Origin: Halodurantibacterium daqingensis
GTDB taxonomy: Bacteria > Pseudomonadota > Alphaproteobacteria > Rhodobacterales > Rhodobacteraceae
Direction of reading: 5' to 3'
Length of the DNA: 64,000 bases
NCBI RefSeq assembly: GCF_042666235.1
Contig: NZ_JBHTFQ010000006.1
Location: 248,001-312,000, forward strand
Below are positions 52,457 to 60,319 of the stretch, in pieces. The number at the start of each line of letters is the position of its first letter. Positions within the stretch are counted from its first letter, which is position 1. The position numbers and the translations under genes were made by a program. The notes under the pieces were generated by a model. That model made no database searches and was not told where the DNA came from. It was given only the letters and a program-made list of their open reading frames with translations.

Positions 52457-52801
52457 ATGACACCTCGCAGCCTAGCGATTGCTGCGGCCTGCCTGCTTTT
52501 GCCTGCCGCAGCCGCACATGCCAACTGCCCGCCCGGCGATAGCCCCACCGAGGTCTGCGCCGCGGCGCTGGCTGATCTTCCCATCTCGCCGGCCCTGCAC
52601 GAAATGGAGGCAGGCTATCAGGTCGGCGACACGCTGCCCGCCTATCAATACAATATCCTGTTCAACCCGCAGTATTACGGCCTACCCCCGGTTGACGGCT
52701 ACTGGCGCTACTATCGCGTCAATGGCGAAATTTTCCGGGTTCATGCCGCGACCATGGAAATTCTCGAACAGGTCACGGCACAAAGCGCTATGCTGCGGTG
52801 A
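52457..52801 (+). CDS. Exported small protein, RcnB-like end, 114 aa
   Basis: Signal peptide MTPRSLAIAAACLLLPAAAAHA (cleavage about residue 22). The mature part has two Cys near the start (NCPPGDSPTEVC) and ends with YWRYYRVNGEIFRVHAATMEILEQV, a pattern seen in RcnB-like and other small periplasmic proteins of alphaproteobacteria. Function not known. GGAGG precedes ATG 52457. It is convergent with uvrA, with 7 bp between stops. Confidence 0.8.
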   Translation: MTPRSLAIAAACLLLPAAAAHANCPPGDSPTEVCAAALADLPISPALHEMEAGYQVGDTLPAYQYNILFNPQYYGLPPVDGYWRYYRVNGEIFRVHAATMEILEQVTAQSAMLR

Positions 52802-52808
52802 TGGCGGC

Positions 52809-55667
52809 CTATTCGGCCGCGACCTTGCGCGGCCGAAGCAACGGCTTGAGGTAATGGCCGGTGTGGCTGCGGCCAATCTCGGCCACCTCTTCAGGCGTGC
52901 CGGTCGCCACAACCTCGCCACCACCGTCACCGCCTTCGGGGCCGATGTCGATGATCCAGTCTGCCGTCTTGATCACATCCAGATTGTGCTCGATCACCAC
53001 CACCGAATTGCCCTGCTCGACAAGCTCGTGCAGGACTTCCAGAAGCTTGCGCACATCCTCGAAATGCAGCCCGGTCGTCGGCTCGTCAAGGATATAGAGG
53101 GTCCGACCGGTTGAACGGCGCGACAATTCCTTCGACAGCTTGACGCGCTGCGCCTCGCCGCCCGACAGCGTGGTCGCCTGCTGGCCGACCTTGATGTAGC
53201 CCAGGCCCACCCGCATCAGCGCGTCCATCTTCTCGCGGATACCGGGTACGGCCTGAAAGAAGCCCTGCGCATCTTCAACCGTCATGTCCAGAACGTCGGC
53301 GATGCTCTTGCCCTTGAACTGAACCTCCAGGGTTTCCCGGTTGTACCGTTTGCCCTTGCAGGTTTCGCAGGTGACATAGACATCGGGAAGAAAGTGCATC
53401 TCGATCTTGATGACGCCGTCGCCCTGGCAGGCCTCGCAGCGGCCCCCCTTGACGTTGAAGCTGAAGCGCCCGGGCTTGTAGCCGCGCGCCTTGGATTCAG
53501 GCAGCCCGGCAAACCAGTCGCGGATCGGGCCGAAGGCCCCGGTATAGGTGGCCGGATTCGATCTGGGTGTCCGGCCGATCGGCCGCTGGTCGATGTCGAT
53601 CACCTTGTCGAGCTGTTCCAGCCCCTTGATCGTCTCGCAGGGTGCGGGTGTCTGGCGGGCGCCGTTCAACCGCATCGAGGCGGTCTTGAACAGCGTCTCG
53701 ATGGTCAGCGTCGACTTGCCCCCCCCCGATACGCCGGTGACACAGACGAACTTGCCCAGCGGGAAATCCACGGTCACCTCGCGCAGGTTGTTGCCCGTGG
53801 CCTTGACCACCGTCACCTTCTTGCCGTTCCCTTTGCGCCGCAGCTTCGGCACCGCAATCTCGCGTGCGCCCGAAAGATATTGCCCGGTCAGGCTGGCGGG
53901 ATCGGCGGTGATCTCGGCCGGGGTGCCCTTGGCGACCACCTGTCCGCCATGGACGCCGGCACCGGGCCCGATGTCAAAGACGTAATCCGCTTCGCGGATC
54001 GCCTCTTCGTCATGTTCGACCACCAGAACCGTGTTGCCCTGATCGCGGAGGTTCTTGAGCGTGGTCAGCAAGCGGTCATTGTCCCGCTGGTGCAGGCCGA
54101 TCGAAGGCTCATCAAGCACATAAAGCACCCCCGTCAGCCCCGAGCCGATCTGGCTTGCCAGCCGGATCCGCTGGCTTTCGCCACCCGACAGGGTGCCCGC
54201 GTTACGCGCCAGCGTCAGATAATCAAGGCCTACGTTCACCAGGAACCCGAGCCTTTCGCGGATTTCCTTCAGGATTGCCCGGGCGATTTCGTTCTTCTGC
54301 TTGCTCAGGCTTTCGGGCGCGGCCTCGACCCAGGCAAGCGCCTCGCGGATCGACATCTGAACCACCTGCCCGACATGAAGCCCGCCGATCTTGACCGCCA
54401 GCGCCTCGGGCTTGAGCCGGTAGCCACCGCAGGCATGGCAGGGACGGTTGTTCTGATAGCGTTCGAATTCCTCCCGCACCCAGGCGCTGTCGGTCTCGCG
54501 CCAGCGCCGCTCCATGTTCGGGATCACGCCTTCAAAGACGCGGCTGACGTTATAGACGCGGCCCCCCTCGTCATAGCGGAAGGGGATTTCCTCGTCGCCC
54601 GAGCCGAACAGGATCACCTGCTGCACATTCGCCGGCAGATCCTTCCAGGCCTTCTTCTTGTCAAACTCGTAATGCTTGGCAAGCGACTCGATCGTCTGGG
54701 TGAAATAGGGGCTTTTGCCCTTGCGCCAGGGTGCGATCGCCCCGTTTGACAGCGACAGCGCGGCATCGGGCACCACGAGGCGTTCATCGAAGAACAGTTC
54801 GACGCCAAGCCCGTCGCACTCCGGACAGGCGCCGAAGGGGGCGTTGAACGAAAACAGCCGTGGCTCGATTTCGGGGATGGTAAAGCCCGAGACGGGACAG
54901 GCGAATTTCTCGCTGAAGGTGATGCGCTCGGGCTCGCCTTCGGCCGGGGCGGTTTCCAGCACCGCGATCCCGTCGGCAAGGTCAAGCGCGGTGCGGAGGC
55001 TGTCGGCAAGGCGCGTCTCGAGGCCCTCGCGCACCACGATCCGATCCACCACCACATCGATATCGTGGCGGAACTTCTTGTCGAGCGTGGGCGGTTCATC
55101 CAGATCATGGAACGCGCCATTCACCTTGACGCGCTGGAAGCCCTGTTTGCGCAGCTCGGCGAATTCCTTTTTGTATTCGCCCTTCCGGTCGCGGATGATC
55201 GGGGCAAGAAGATAGGCGCGCGTGCCCTCCTCCATCGTCATTACCCGGTCCACCATGTCCTGCACCTGCTGCGCCTCGATCGGCAGGCCGGTGGCGGGTG
55301 AAAACGGGGTGCCGACGCGGGCGAACAACAGCCGCATGTAATCATAGATCTCGGTGACCGTGCCCACGGTCGAACGCGGGTTCTTCGAGGTCGTCTTCTG
55401 TTCGATTGAAATTGCCGGTGAGAGGCCCGAGATGTGGTCAACGTCGGGCTTCTGCATCATGTCCAGGAACTGGCGCGCATAGGCCGAAAGGCTCTCGACA
55501 TAGCGGCGCTGGCCCTCGGCATAGATCGTGTCGAAGGCCAGGCTCGATTTGCCGGACCCCGAGAGGCCGGTAATCACGACCAGCTGATCGCGCGGGATGT
55601 CCACGTCGATATTCTTGAGGTTATGCTCGCGCGCGCCGCGAACCTCGATCATCTTCTGTTCAGGCAT
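52809..55667 (-). CDS. uvrA: Excinuclease ABC subunit A, 952 aa
   Basis: Damage-sensing ATPase of nucleotide excision repair. Two ABC modules are visible: Walker A GLSGSGKSS (about residues 34-42) and GVSGGGKST (about 640), signatures LSGGESQRIRLA and LSGGEAQRVKLS, and Walker B VLYVLDEPSIGLH and LYILDEPTTGLH. Zinc modules: CPECDG with the preceding Cys (about 255-290), CHACGGYRL, and CEACQGDG with CETCKGKRYN (about 745-775). The start at 55667 (MPEQKMIEVRG) fits the family; a further 19 in-frame residues upstream are not conserved. A LexA box lies 69-83 bp upstream. Confidence 0.97.
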   Translation of the reverse strand: MPEQKMIEVRGAREHNLKNIDVDIPRDQLVVITGLSGSGKSSLAFDTIYAEGQRRYVESLSAYARQFLDMMQKPDVDHISGLSPAISIEQKTTSKNPRSTVGTVTEIYDYMRLLFARVGTPFSPATGLPIEAQQVQDMVDRVMTMEEGTRAYLLAPIIRDRKGEYKKEFAELRKQGFQRVKVNGAFHDLDEPPTLDKKFRHDIDVVVDRIVVREGLETRLADSLRTALDLADGIAVLETAPAEGEPERITFSEKFACPVSGFTIPEIEPRLFSFNAPFGACPECDGLGVELFFDERLVVPDAALSLSNGAIAPWRKGKSPYFTQTIESLAKHYEFDKKKAWKDLPANVQQVILFGSGDEEIPFRYDEGGRVYNVSRVFEGVIPNMERRWRETDSAWVREEFERYQNNRPCHACGGYRLKPEALAVKIGGLHVGQVVQMSIREALAWVEAAPESLSKQKNEIARAILKEIRERLGFLVNVGLDYLTLARNAGTLSGGESQRIRLASQIGSGLTGVLYVLDEPSIGLHQRDNDRLLTTLKNLRDQGNTVLVVEHDEEAIREADYVFDIGPGAGVHGGQVVAKGTPAEITADPASLTGQYLSGAREIAVPKLRRKGNGKKVTVVKATGNNLREVTVDFPLGKFVCVTGVSGGGKSTLTIETLFKTASMRLNGARQTPAPCETIKGLEQLDKVIDIDQRPIGRTPRSNPATYTGAFGPIRDWFAGLPESKARGYKPGRFSFNVKGGRCEACQGDGVIKIEMHFLPDVYVTCETCKGKRYNRETLEVQFKGKSIADVLDMTVEDAQGFFQAVPGIREKMDALMRVGLGYIKVGQQATTLSGGEAQRVKLSKELSRRSTGRTLYILDEPTTGLHFEDVRKLLEVLHELVEQGNSVVVIEHNLDVIKTADWIIDIGPEGGDGGGEVVATGTPEEVAEIGRSHTGHYLKPLLRPRKVAAE

Positions 55668-55735
55668 CCCCGGTCCCCATTCGGCAACAGACCCAGAGAT
55701 AGGCGAGAGCGGCCGAGTCTCCAACCCTAAAATGT

Positions 55736-55750
55736 GAACAAGAGGTGAAC
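55736..55750 (-). promoter_or_regulatory. LexA (SOS) box of uvrA
   Basis: On the minus strand GTTC-ACCTCTT-GTTC fits exactly the direct-repeat LexA box GTTC-N7-GTTC established for Rhodobacter and other alphaproteobacteria. Position: 69-83 bp upstream of the uvrA start. Confidence 0.85.
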
Positions 55751-55793
55751 AGGCGTGAATTGGCGCAGGGGTTGAGGCCCCCGCGCCGGGCCT

Positions 55794-57188
55794 TCAGAAG
55801 TGCAGCGCCCTGCCATAGGCGGAAAGCACGCTTTCATGCATCATTTCGGACAGGGTCGGATGCGGGAAGACGGCATGCATCAGGTCCTCCTCGGTGGTTT
55901 CCAGCGTCCGCCCGATCACATAGCCCTGAATGAGTTCCGTCACCTCGGCGCCGACCATATGCGCGCCCAGAAGCTCGCCCGTCCTGGCGTCGAAAACGGT
56001 TTTCACCAGGCCTTCAGGTTCGCCAAGCGCAATGGCCTTGCCGTTGCCGATGAAGGGGAAACGGCCCACCTTGATCTCATGCCCGGCCTCTTTTGCCTTG
56101 GCCTCGGTCAGGCCGACACTCGCGATCTGGGGATGACAATAGGTGCAGCCGGGGATCGAGTTCGGCTTGATCGGATGCGGATGCCCGCCTGCGATCAGTT
56201 CCGCGACCATGACGCCTTCATGGCTGGCCTTGTGCGCAAGCCAGGGCGCGCCGGCCACGTCACCGATGGCATAAAGCCCCTCGACACCCGTGCGGCAGTA
56301 TTCATCGGTCACGACATGGGTGCGGTCGATCGTGACACCCAGGTCCTCCAGCCCGAGGTTTTCCACATTCCCCACGATCCCCACGGCCGAGATCACGGTG
56401 TCGAAGTCCTGCGTTTCGACCTTGCCGTTCTGTTCGATATGGGCCGTGACCTTGCCCTGCCCCCGGTCAAGCTTCTTGACGGCGGCCTTTTCCAGGATCG
56501 TCATGCCCTGCTTGACGAACTGCTTCCTGGCGAAGATCGCGATTTCCTCGTCCTCGACGGGCAGGATGCGGTCCATAACCTCGACAACCGTGGTCTGCGC
56601 GCCAAGCGTGTTGAAGAAGCTGGCGAATTCGATGCCGATCGCGCCGGAACCGATCACAAGCAGCTTCTTGGGCATCCGTTTCGCCACCAATGCTTCGCGG
56701 TAGGACCAGACAAGATCGCCGTCCGCCTCGAGCCCCGGAAGCTGGCGCGCGCGGGCGCCGGTGGCCAGGATGATGTTCGGCGCGGTCAGATCCTCGGTGC
56801 CCTTGTCGGTTGTGACGGTGACCTTGCCCTTGCCGGTCAGCCGCGCCTCGCCCATCACCACGGTGATCTTGTTCTTCTTCATCAGATGCGCAACGCCCGA
56901 CGACAGTTGCTTTGCCACCCCACGCGAACGTTTCACCACCGCGTCCAGGTCGAAGCTGATGCCATCGGCCTTCAGCCCGAACTCTTTCGCGCGGTGCATC
57001 AGATGAAACACCTCGGAAGATCGCAGCAGCGCCTTGGTCGGAATGCAGCCCCAGTTGAGACAGATCCCGCCCAGATTCTCCCGCTCGAGGATGGCGACGG
57101 ACAGACCAAGCTGCGCGGCCCGGATGGCGGCCACATATCCGCCTGGCCCCGCACCGATCACGATCACATCATAGGCCTTCGCTGCCAT
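55794..57188 (-). CDS. lpdA: Dihydrolipoyl dehydrogenase, 464 aa
   Basis: FAD-dependent E3 component of 2-oxo-acid dehydrogenase complexes and the glycine cleavage system. FAD-binding VIVIGAGPGGYVAAIRAAQLG is at residues 8-28, and the redox disulfide C43/C48 is in GGICLNWGCIPTKALL. The NAD-binding loop is VIGSGAIGIEFASFFNTLGA (about 178-197), and the C-terminal interface has the catalytic His-Glu in HPTLSEMMHES. GGAGG precedes the ATG. No E1/E2 genes adjoin it, so it is a stand-alone copy. An 18-bp near-palindrome lies 23 bp upstream. Confidence 0.95.
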   Translation of the reverse strand: MAAKAYDVIVIGAGPGGYVAAIRAAQLGLSVAILERENLGGICLNWGCIPTKALLRSSEVFHLMHRAKEFGLKADGISFDLDAVVKRSRGVAKQLSSGVAHLMKKNKITVVMGEARLTGKGKVTVTTDKGTEDLTAPNIILATGARARQLPGLEADGDLVWSYREALVAKRMPKKLLVIGSGAIGIEFASFFNTLGAQTTVVEVMDRILPVEDEEIAIFARKQFVKQGMTILEKAAVKKLDRGQGKVTAHIEQNGKVETQDFDTVISAVGIVGNVENLGLEDLGVTIDRTHVVTDEYCRTGVEGLYAIGDVAGAPWLAHKASHEGVMVAELIAGGHPHPIKPNSIPGCTYCHPQIASVGLTEAKAKEAGHEIKVGRFPFIGNGKAIALGEPEGLVKTVFDARTGELLGAHMVGAEVTELIQGYVIGRTLETTEEDLMHAVFPHPTLSEMMHESVLSAYGRALHF

Positions 57189-57210
57189 GCCGCATCCTCC
57201 GCGCTGAAAT

Positions 57211-57228
57211 TGGTTTAGCGTTAAACCA
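57211..57228. promoter_or_regulatory. Near-palindromic operator candidate before lpdA
   Basis: TGGTTTAGC-GTTAAACCA is an 18-bp inverted repeat with one central mismatch pair, 23 bp upstream of lpdA and just past the DUF924 stop. Its AT-rich arms and position suggest a repressor site; GntR-type regulators such as PdhR bind repeats of the TGGT...ACCA kind. Confidence 0.5.
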
Positions 57229-57246
57229 CTTTTTGCCGCTATTCAA

Positions 57247-57831
57247 TCACTCTGCGGCCTCGGCCTGCAGTGCGCTGACGGCCGCGCGATATCCCCCCTG
57301 CGCGAGAAAGGCCTCTTCCTCGGGCGTGCTGCTGCGCCCCAGCGCCGCGTTGCGGTACGGAAACCGGCCGAACCGGCGGATGATGCCACGATGGGCGCGG
57401 GCATGAACAAGGGTTTCAGCCCCGGTTTCCGGCATCCGCGTCAGCACAAGGCGCACGCAACGTTCCTGATCGGCAAGGATTTCGGAATGCATCAGCGGCA
57501 GATAGAAGAACTGCCGCGCGGGTTCGGCAACACGTAGATCCCAGCGCATGTGGATGGCACGTTGTGCCGCCCTGCGGGCCAGCTGATCAGTTGCGAAGGC
57601 GCGCGGATCCTCGCGGAACATGTTGCGCGGGAACTGGTCGGTCAGGATGATATAGGCAAGGACCCCTTCGGCGCTGCATGCCCCGCGATCAGGTGCCCCG
57701 CGGCGCGCCTGTTCCCAATGCGGCAGAAAGCGCTGGCGAATTTCGTCGTCCAGCGCTTCGCTGCTCTCGTACCAGCCCTTCGGCCCGACGTCCTTCAGCC
57801 AGAAATCGAGGATTGCGGCGGTTTCAGGCAT
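57247..57831 (-). CDS. DUF924 family protein, 194 aa
   Basis: All-helical, TPR-like small protein of unknown function. The pattern AAILDFWLKDVGPKGWYESSEALDDEIRQRF (in parts: ILDFWLKDVGPKGWY, DDEIRQRF), GVLAYIILTDQFPRNMFREDPRAFATD (in parts: LTDQFPRNMFRED), FFYLPLMHSE and FGRFPYRNAALGR is the family signature throughout. AAAGGA precedes ATG 57831. It lies upstream of lpdA on the same strand but with 58 bp and an operator-like repeat between, so co-transcription is uncertain. Confidence 0.92.
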   Translation of the reverse strand: MPETAAILDFWLKDVGPKGWYESSEALDDEIRQRFLPHWEQARRGAPDRGACSAEGVLAYIILTDQFPRNMFREDPRAFATDQLARRAAQRAIHMRWDLRVAEPARQFFYLPLMHSEILADQERCVRLVLTRMPETGAETLVHARAHRGIIRRFGRFPYRNAALGRSSTPEEEAFLAQGGYRAAVSALQAEAAE

Positions 57832-57900
57832 GGCGGGTCCTTTCGGTGACGACGTTCCCAAGGGTTGCACGGCACGGCCGCTCTGGCAACCTCTGGTCCC

Positions 57901-59157
57901 TCACTCTTGCGCGGGTTCGGTTTCGGTCGATTCCTGCGCGACCTCGAACACTGCCTCAAGCGCCACGGCCGAACCGACGGGCGAGACGGTGGCAAATGTG
58001 CCGGTCTCCTCGACCGCCGGCGCGGGACGCTGCGTTGCACGCCAGCCGGCATAGCCGGTCAGGGCCGCCAGCAGAACGGCAATGTAAAGGAAGAAACCGT
58101 TGGTGCCGACAAGGCCCATCATCCAGGCGGTGATCGGCGGCCCGGCAATCGCCCCCAACCCGTTGATGAACAAGAGCCCGCCCGAAGCCGCTGCCATGTC
58201 CCGCTGATCCAGAAAGTCGTTGGTATGCGCAAGAAGCAGCGAATACAGCGGGTTAGACACGCCCCCCACGATCAGGGCCAGCACCAGAAGCAGCTCGAAC
58301 CGCGGGTTGAACAGCACCGGAAACACCATCGACACCGCCCCCACCAGCGCCACCATCAGGATAAGCTGGCGGCGGTCCATCCGGTCAGAGATCCGGCCAA
58401 TCGGATACTGGAACAGCAGCCCGCCCAGATAGATCGTCGCCACGAAAAGCGAAATCTGCGCGACGCTGAGCCCGGCCTCGGTTCCCCAGACCGCCGCCAT
58501 CCCGAAAAGCGCCGAGAACACCCCACCCATCAGGAAGATGCCGATGCAGCCCAGGGGCGATGCGATGAACAGGCGCCGGAAGCTCATGCTCTGGGTGGTC
58601 TCGAAGACCGGCGCCGGGCTGACCGACAGAAGGATCGGCGTGAAGGCCAGCGACACGAGCACCGACGGGAGCACGAACAGCAGATAGCCGCCTGCGTCGC
58701 CCAGAACCATCAGCCCCTGCGCGCCGATGATGCCGATCATCTGCACGATCATGTAGGCCGAAAGCGCCTGCCCCCGGGTCTCGTTGGTCGCGGAGTTGTT
58801 GAGCCAGCTTTCCGCTGTCACATAGACGCCCGAAAAACAGAAGCCCATGATCACGCGCATCAGGATCCAGGCAGCCGGATTGGGTGCGACCGCGTAAAGA
58901 ACCAGCAGCGCCGAGATGAGCGAACCGAGCGCCGCAAAGACCCGCACATGCCCCACCCGGCGGATCAGTTCCGGCGCAAGCCGCGATCCGAACAGGAAGC
59001 CCACGAAATAGGCAGACATGACGATCGACATCTCGAAGGTGCTGAACCCCTCGATCGCACCGCGCACCCCCAGAAGCGTGCCCTGGACGCCGTTGCCGAC
59101 CATGAGGAGCATGACGCCCAGCAAAAGCGCCCATGAATTGGCCAGCACCGCGAACAT
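57901..59157 (-). CDS. MFS transporter, 12 TM (YcaD-like), 418 aa
   Basis: Inner-membrane secondary carrier. Twelve helices can be followed from WALLLGVMLLMVGNGVQGTLL (TM1) through SAYFVGFLFGSRLAPELIRRVGHVRVFAALG (motif A-like loop; in parts: GSRLAPELIRRVGHVR) to FFLYIAVLLAALTGYAGW (TM12). The C-terminal cytoplasmic tail (about 385-418) is acidic. The YcaD/DUF894-like group includes uncharacterised exporters; no substrate is deduced. GAGAGGGAC precedes ATG 59157; 12 more in-frame codons upstream are unconserved. Confidence 0.92.
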   Translation of the reverse strand: MFAVLANSWALLLGVMLLMVGNGVQGTLLGVRGAIEGFSTFEMSIVMSAYFVGFLFGSRLAPELIRRVGHVRVFAALGSLISALLVLYAVAPNPAAWILMRVIMGFCFSGVYVTAESWLNNSATNETRGQALSAYMIVQMIGIIGAQGLMVLGDAGGYLLFVLPSVLVSLAFTPILLSVSPAPVFETTQSMSFRRLFIASPLGCIGIFLMGGVFSALFGMAAVWGTEAGLSVAQISLFVATIYLGGLLFQYPIGRISDRMDRRQLILMVALVGAVSMVFPVLFNPRFELLLVLALIVGGVSNPLYSLLLAHTNDFLDQRDMAAASGGLLFINGLGAIAGPPITAWMMGLVGTNGFFLYIAVLLAALTGYAGWRATQRPAPAVEETGTFATVSPVGSAVALEAVFEVAQESTETEPAQE

Positions 59158-59263
59158 GTCGTCCCTCTCTCTTCCTGCCCGGTCTTTCTGCACGCGCCCG
59201 CAGGATCCCGCAGCGCGCCACGCGACGCTTCTGCGCCCGATAGCGTCTCCGCGATCCGCCTGC

Positions 59264-60313
59264 TCAGGGGATCAGCAGCGACGCATCCCCATAGGAAAAG
59301 AACCGGTATTCCTTTTCAATGGCATAATCGTAAACCCCCTGCATCCGTTCCCGGCCCATGAGCGCCGAGACAAGCATCAGAAGGGTCGATTTCGGCAGAT
59401 GGAAGTTCGTCATCAGCGCGTCGGTGACGCGAAAGCGATAGCCCGGATAGATGAAAATGTCGGTTTCGCCCTGCCAGGGCTGCATCCGCCCGGCCTCGTC
59501 CGCGGCGCTTTCGATCAGCCGCAGCGCCGTTGTTCCAACCGGGATGATGCGTCCGCCCGCCGCCTTGGTCGCATTCATCTCGGCCGCAGCCTTGGCCGTG
59601 ACTTCCCCCCACTCGGCGTGCATCCGGTGGGTGGTCACATCCTCGACCTTGACCGGCAGGAAGGTGCCGGCACCGACATGAAGCGTCACCTCGGTGAACT
59701 GCACCCCGGCCTCGGCCAGCGCAGCAAGAAGCGGCGCATCGAAATGAAGCGAGGCCGTGGGGGCGGCGACCGCCCCGGTGCGGCGTGCGAAAACGGTCTG
59801 GTAATCCTCGTTGTCCTGACTGTCGGCGCGGCGGCGCGCCTCGATATAGGGAGGCAACGGCATGGCGCCCGCCTGGGCGAGCGCCGCGTCGAAATCCGCG
59901 CCTTCGAGGTTGAAGACCAGTCGAACGGCCTCGGCATCGCGCGCCGCGACCTGGGCGGAAAGGCCGGCAGGAAAGGTTATTTCATCCCCCGCGCGCAGCT
60001 TGCGCAGCGGTTTGGCCAGCGCACGCCAGCCACCTTCGGGGGCAGGATCAAGCAGCGTCACCTCGACCCCGGCCTCGACCGGCCCCTCGGCCGAGATCCG
60101 GTTGCGGCGTCCGGACAGGCGCGCCGGGATGACCTTGGTGTTGTTCAGGATCAGCCGGTCGCCCGCGCCCAGGACCGAGGGCAGATCATGCACATGCAGA
60201 TCGCGGATGCTGTCGCCCTGCGCCACCAGCAGGCGCGCCGAACTGCGCGGCTTGGCCGGGCGCGTGGCGATCAGATGCTCGGGCAGATGGAAGTCGAAGT
60301 CGGAAAGCTTCAT
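59264..60313 (-). CDS. queA: S-adenosylmethionine:tRNA ribosyltransferase-isomerase, 349 aa
   Basis: Penultimate queuosine step: transfers and isomerises the ribosyl of SAM to preQ1 at tRNA position 34. The family sequence is complete: MKLSDFDFHLPEHLIATRPAKPRSSARLLV (in parts: FDFHLPEHLIATRP), LILNNTKVIPARL, PLPPYI, YQTVFARRTGAVAAPTASLHF (in parts: YQTVFARRTGAVAAPTA), HVGAGTFLPVK, HRMHAEWGEV and TNFHLPKSTLLMLVSAL. Normal length. It follows the AsmA-like gene by 6 bp on the same strand, so it is probably cotranscribed and has only a weak ribosome site. Confidence 0.96.
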   Translation of the reverse strand: MKLSDFDFHLPEHLIATRPAKPRSSARLLVAQGDSIRDLHVHDLPSVLGAGDRLILNNTKVIPARLSGRRNRISAEGPVEAGVEVTLLDPAPEGGWRALAKPLRKLRAGDEITFPAGLSAQVAARDAEAVRLVFNLEGADFDAALAQAGAMPLPPYIEARRRADSQDNEDYQTVFARRTGAVAAPTASLHFDAPLLAALAEAGVQFTEVTLHVGAGTFLPVKVEDVTTHRMHAEWGEVTAKAAAEMNATKAAGGRIIPVGTTALRLIESAADEAGRMQPWQGETDIFIYPGYRFRVTDALMTNFHLPKSTLLMLVSALMGRERMQGVYDYAIEKEYRFFSYGDASLLIP

Positions 60314-60319
60314 GGGTTC

